Source: Ornithinimicrobium sufpigmenti (GTDB lineage Bacteria; Actinomycetota; Actinomycetes; Actinomycetales; Dermatophilaceae). Taken from it: a stretch of 64,000 nt of DNA. The notes under the pieces were generated by a model. The model was not told the origin of the DNA, searched no databases, and worked only from the letters and a program-made list of their open reading frames with translations. The first letter of the stretch is position 1, and every line of letters starts with the position of its first letter. The position numbers and the translations under genes were made by a program. The stretch is taken from contig NZ_CP036403.1 in the NCBI RefSeq assembly GCF_004322775.1, positions 1,364,001 to 1,428,000 on the forward strand, given 5' to 3'. Below are positions 63,690 to 64,000 of the stretch, piece after piece.

Positions 63690-64000
63690 CGGCGCGCGAG
63701 CTCGGCGACGGCGGCGCACAGGCGCGACTCGTCCAGCGGCCGGGACAGGAAGGCGTCGGCCAGGGACCAGGTCGCCAGCCAGCCGTCTCCGGGACGACCG
63801 GTGAGCACGAGGACCGGCGGGCACTGGAAGATCTCGCTCTTGAGCTGGCGGCAGAGGCCCATGCCGCCGTAGGGCCGGGCCTCGCCGTCCAGGATGAGCA
63901 CGTCGAAGTCGCCGCCCTGGACCTCCATCAGGACCGCGTCGGGCGTGGCGCACTCGGTCCAGCTCGACACGGTGACGTCATCCGCAGGACGGGTCCCGAC
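63686..64000 (-). CDS. Response-regulator receiver-like protein (5' end outside window)
   Basis: The frame is open to the right edge and shows 104 residues ending in VAELARR. It has a receiver-type fold: the phosphoacceptor region [17 protein letters not shown], the Thr switch [10 protein letters not shown], and [11 protein letters not shown] in place of the usual K-P with Lys. No output domain follows, so this may be a single-domain regulator; the start is beyond the edge. It overlaps trpD by 4 bp. Confidence 0.75.
   Translation of the reverse strand, partial: VGTRPADDVTVSSWTECATPDAVLMEVQGGDFDVLILDGEARPYGGMGLCRQLKSEIFQCPPVLVLTGRPGDGWLATWSLADAFLSRPLDESRLCAAVAELARR

Noticed and set aside
1..64000. 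CRISPR arrays, tRNA or rRNA genes
   Set aside because: No regularly spaced repeats of CRISPR type; no cloverleaf or rRNA-like segment was recognised by reading. A tRNAscan run would be needed to exclude a tRNA fully.

Overview
The window is a high-GC, gene-dense chromosomal segment of an actinobacterium. SepF, DivIVA/Wag31, CtaF, a DksA/TraR-like zinc protein, DUF3043, DUF4191 and DUF5302 proteins, and many start codons placed 6-8 nt after a TANNNT -10 element all point to Actinomycetota. The overall gene set suggests Micrococcales, perhaps an Intrasporangiaceae/Ornithinimicrobium relative; that placement is inference. No tRNA, rRNA, CRISPR array, insertion sequence or prophage was seen.

Layout. 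(1) 1-14.8 kb: the end of the division cluster. The 3' end of ftsZ is followed by a complete flp/tad pilus operon (flp, tadE, tadG-like, cpaB, tadZ, cpaF, tadB, tadC) that ends in a second DivIVA-like gene. The expected post-ftsZ series then resumes: pgeF, yggS, sepF, yggT, divIVA, a dksA/traR-like gene, lspA and rluD. (2) 14.8-18.4 kb: dnaE. (3) 18.4-29.0 kb: an orphan asparagine-synthetase-like gene divergent from oligopeptidase B, followed by an oppABCDF-type peptide importer. This pairs peptide uptake with cytoplasmic peptide breakdown. (4) 29-34.4 kb: a HIT hydrolase, two membrane proteins, glnA with a probable GlnR site, and RDD, DUF2200 and DUF4191 genes. (5) 34.4-48.1 kb: lipA and lipB, separated by a cytosine uptake/deamination locus with a PucR regulator and by a two-gene ABC exporter. 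Beyond lipB lie a divergent kinase-like membrane protein and the operon lpd - E2 acyltransferase - nucleotide-sugar-epimerase-like gene. LipB and LipA build the lipoyl group that the E2 carries and Lpd reoxidises. (6) 48.1-58.4 kb: DUF5302, leucyl aminopeptidase, gcvT, small proteins, an M20 peptidase, a glutathionyl-hydroquinone-reductase-like protein, trpS, a glycerate kinase, an A-type Fe-S carrier and aat. (7) 58.4-61.5 kb: ctaC-ctaD-ctaF of the aa3 cytochrome oxidase. (8) 61.6-64 kb: a quinone oxidoreductase, trpD, and a receiver-domain gene that runs off the window.

The most interesting feature is the tad pilus operon inside the division cluster with its own DivIVA paralogue. This suggests a pole- or septum-directed pilus apparatus. 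Other points of interest are the orphan amidotransferase-like PP-loop protein, a triple GlnR-like site upstream of glnA, a palindrome over the dnaE -10, widespread leaderless starts, and several in-frame minisatellites at protein termini.
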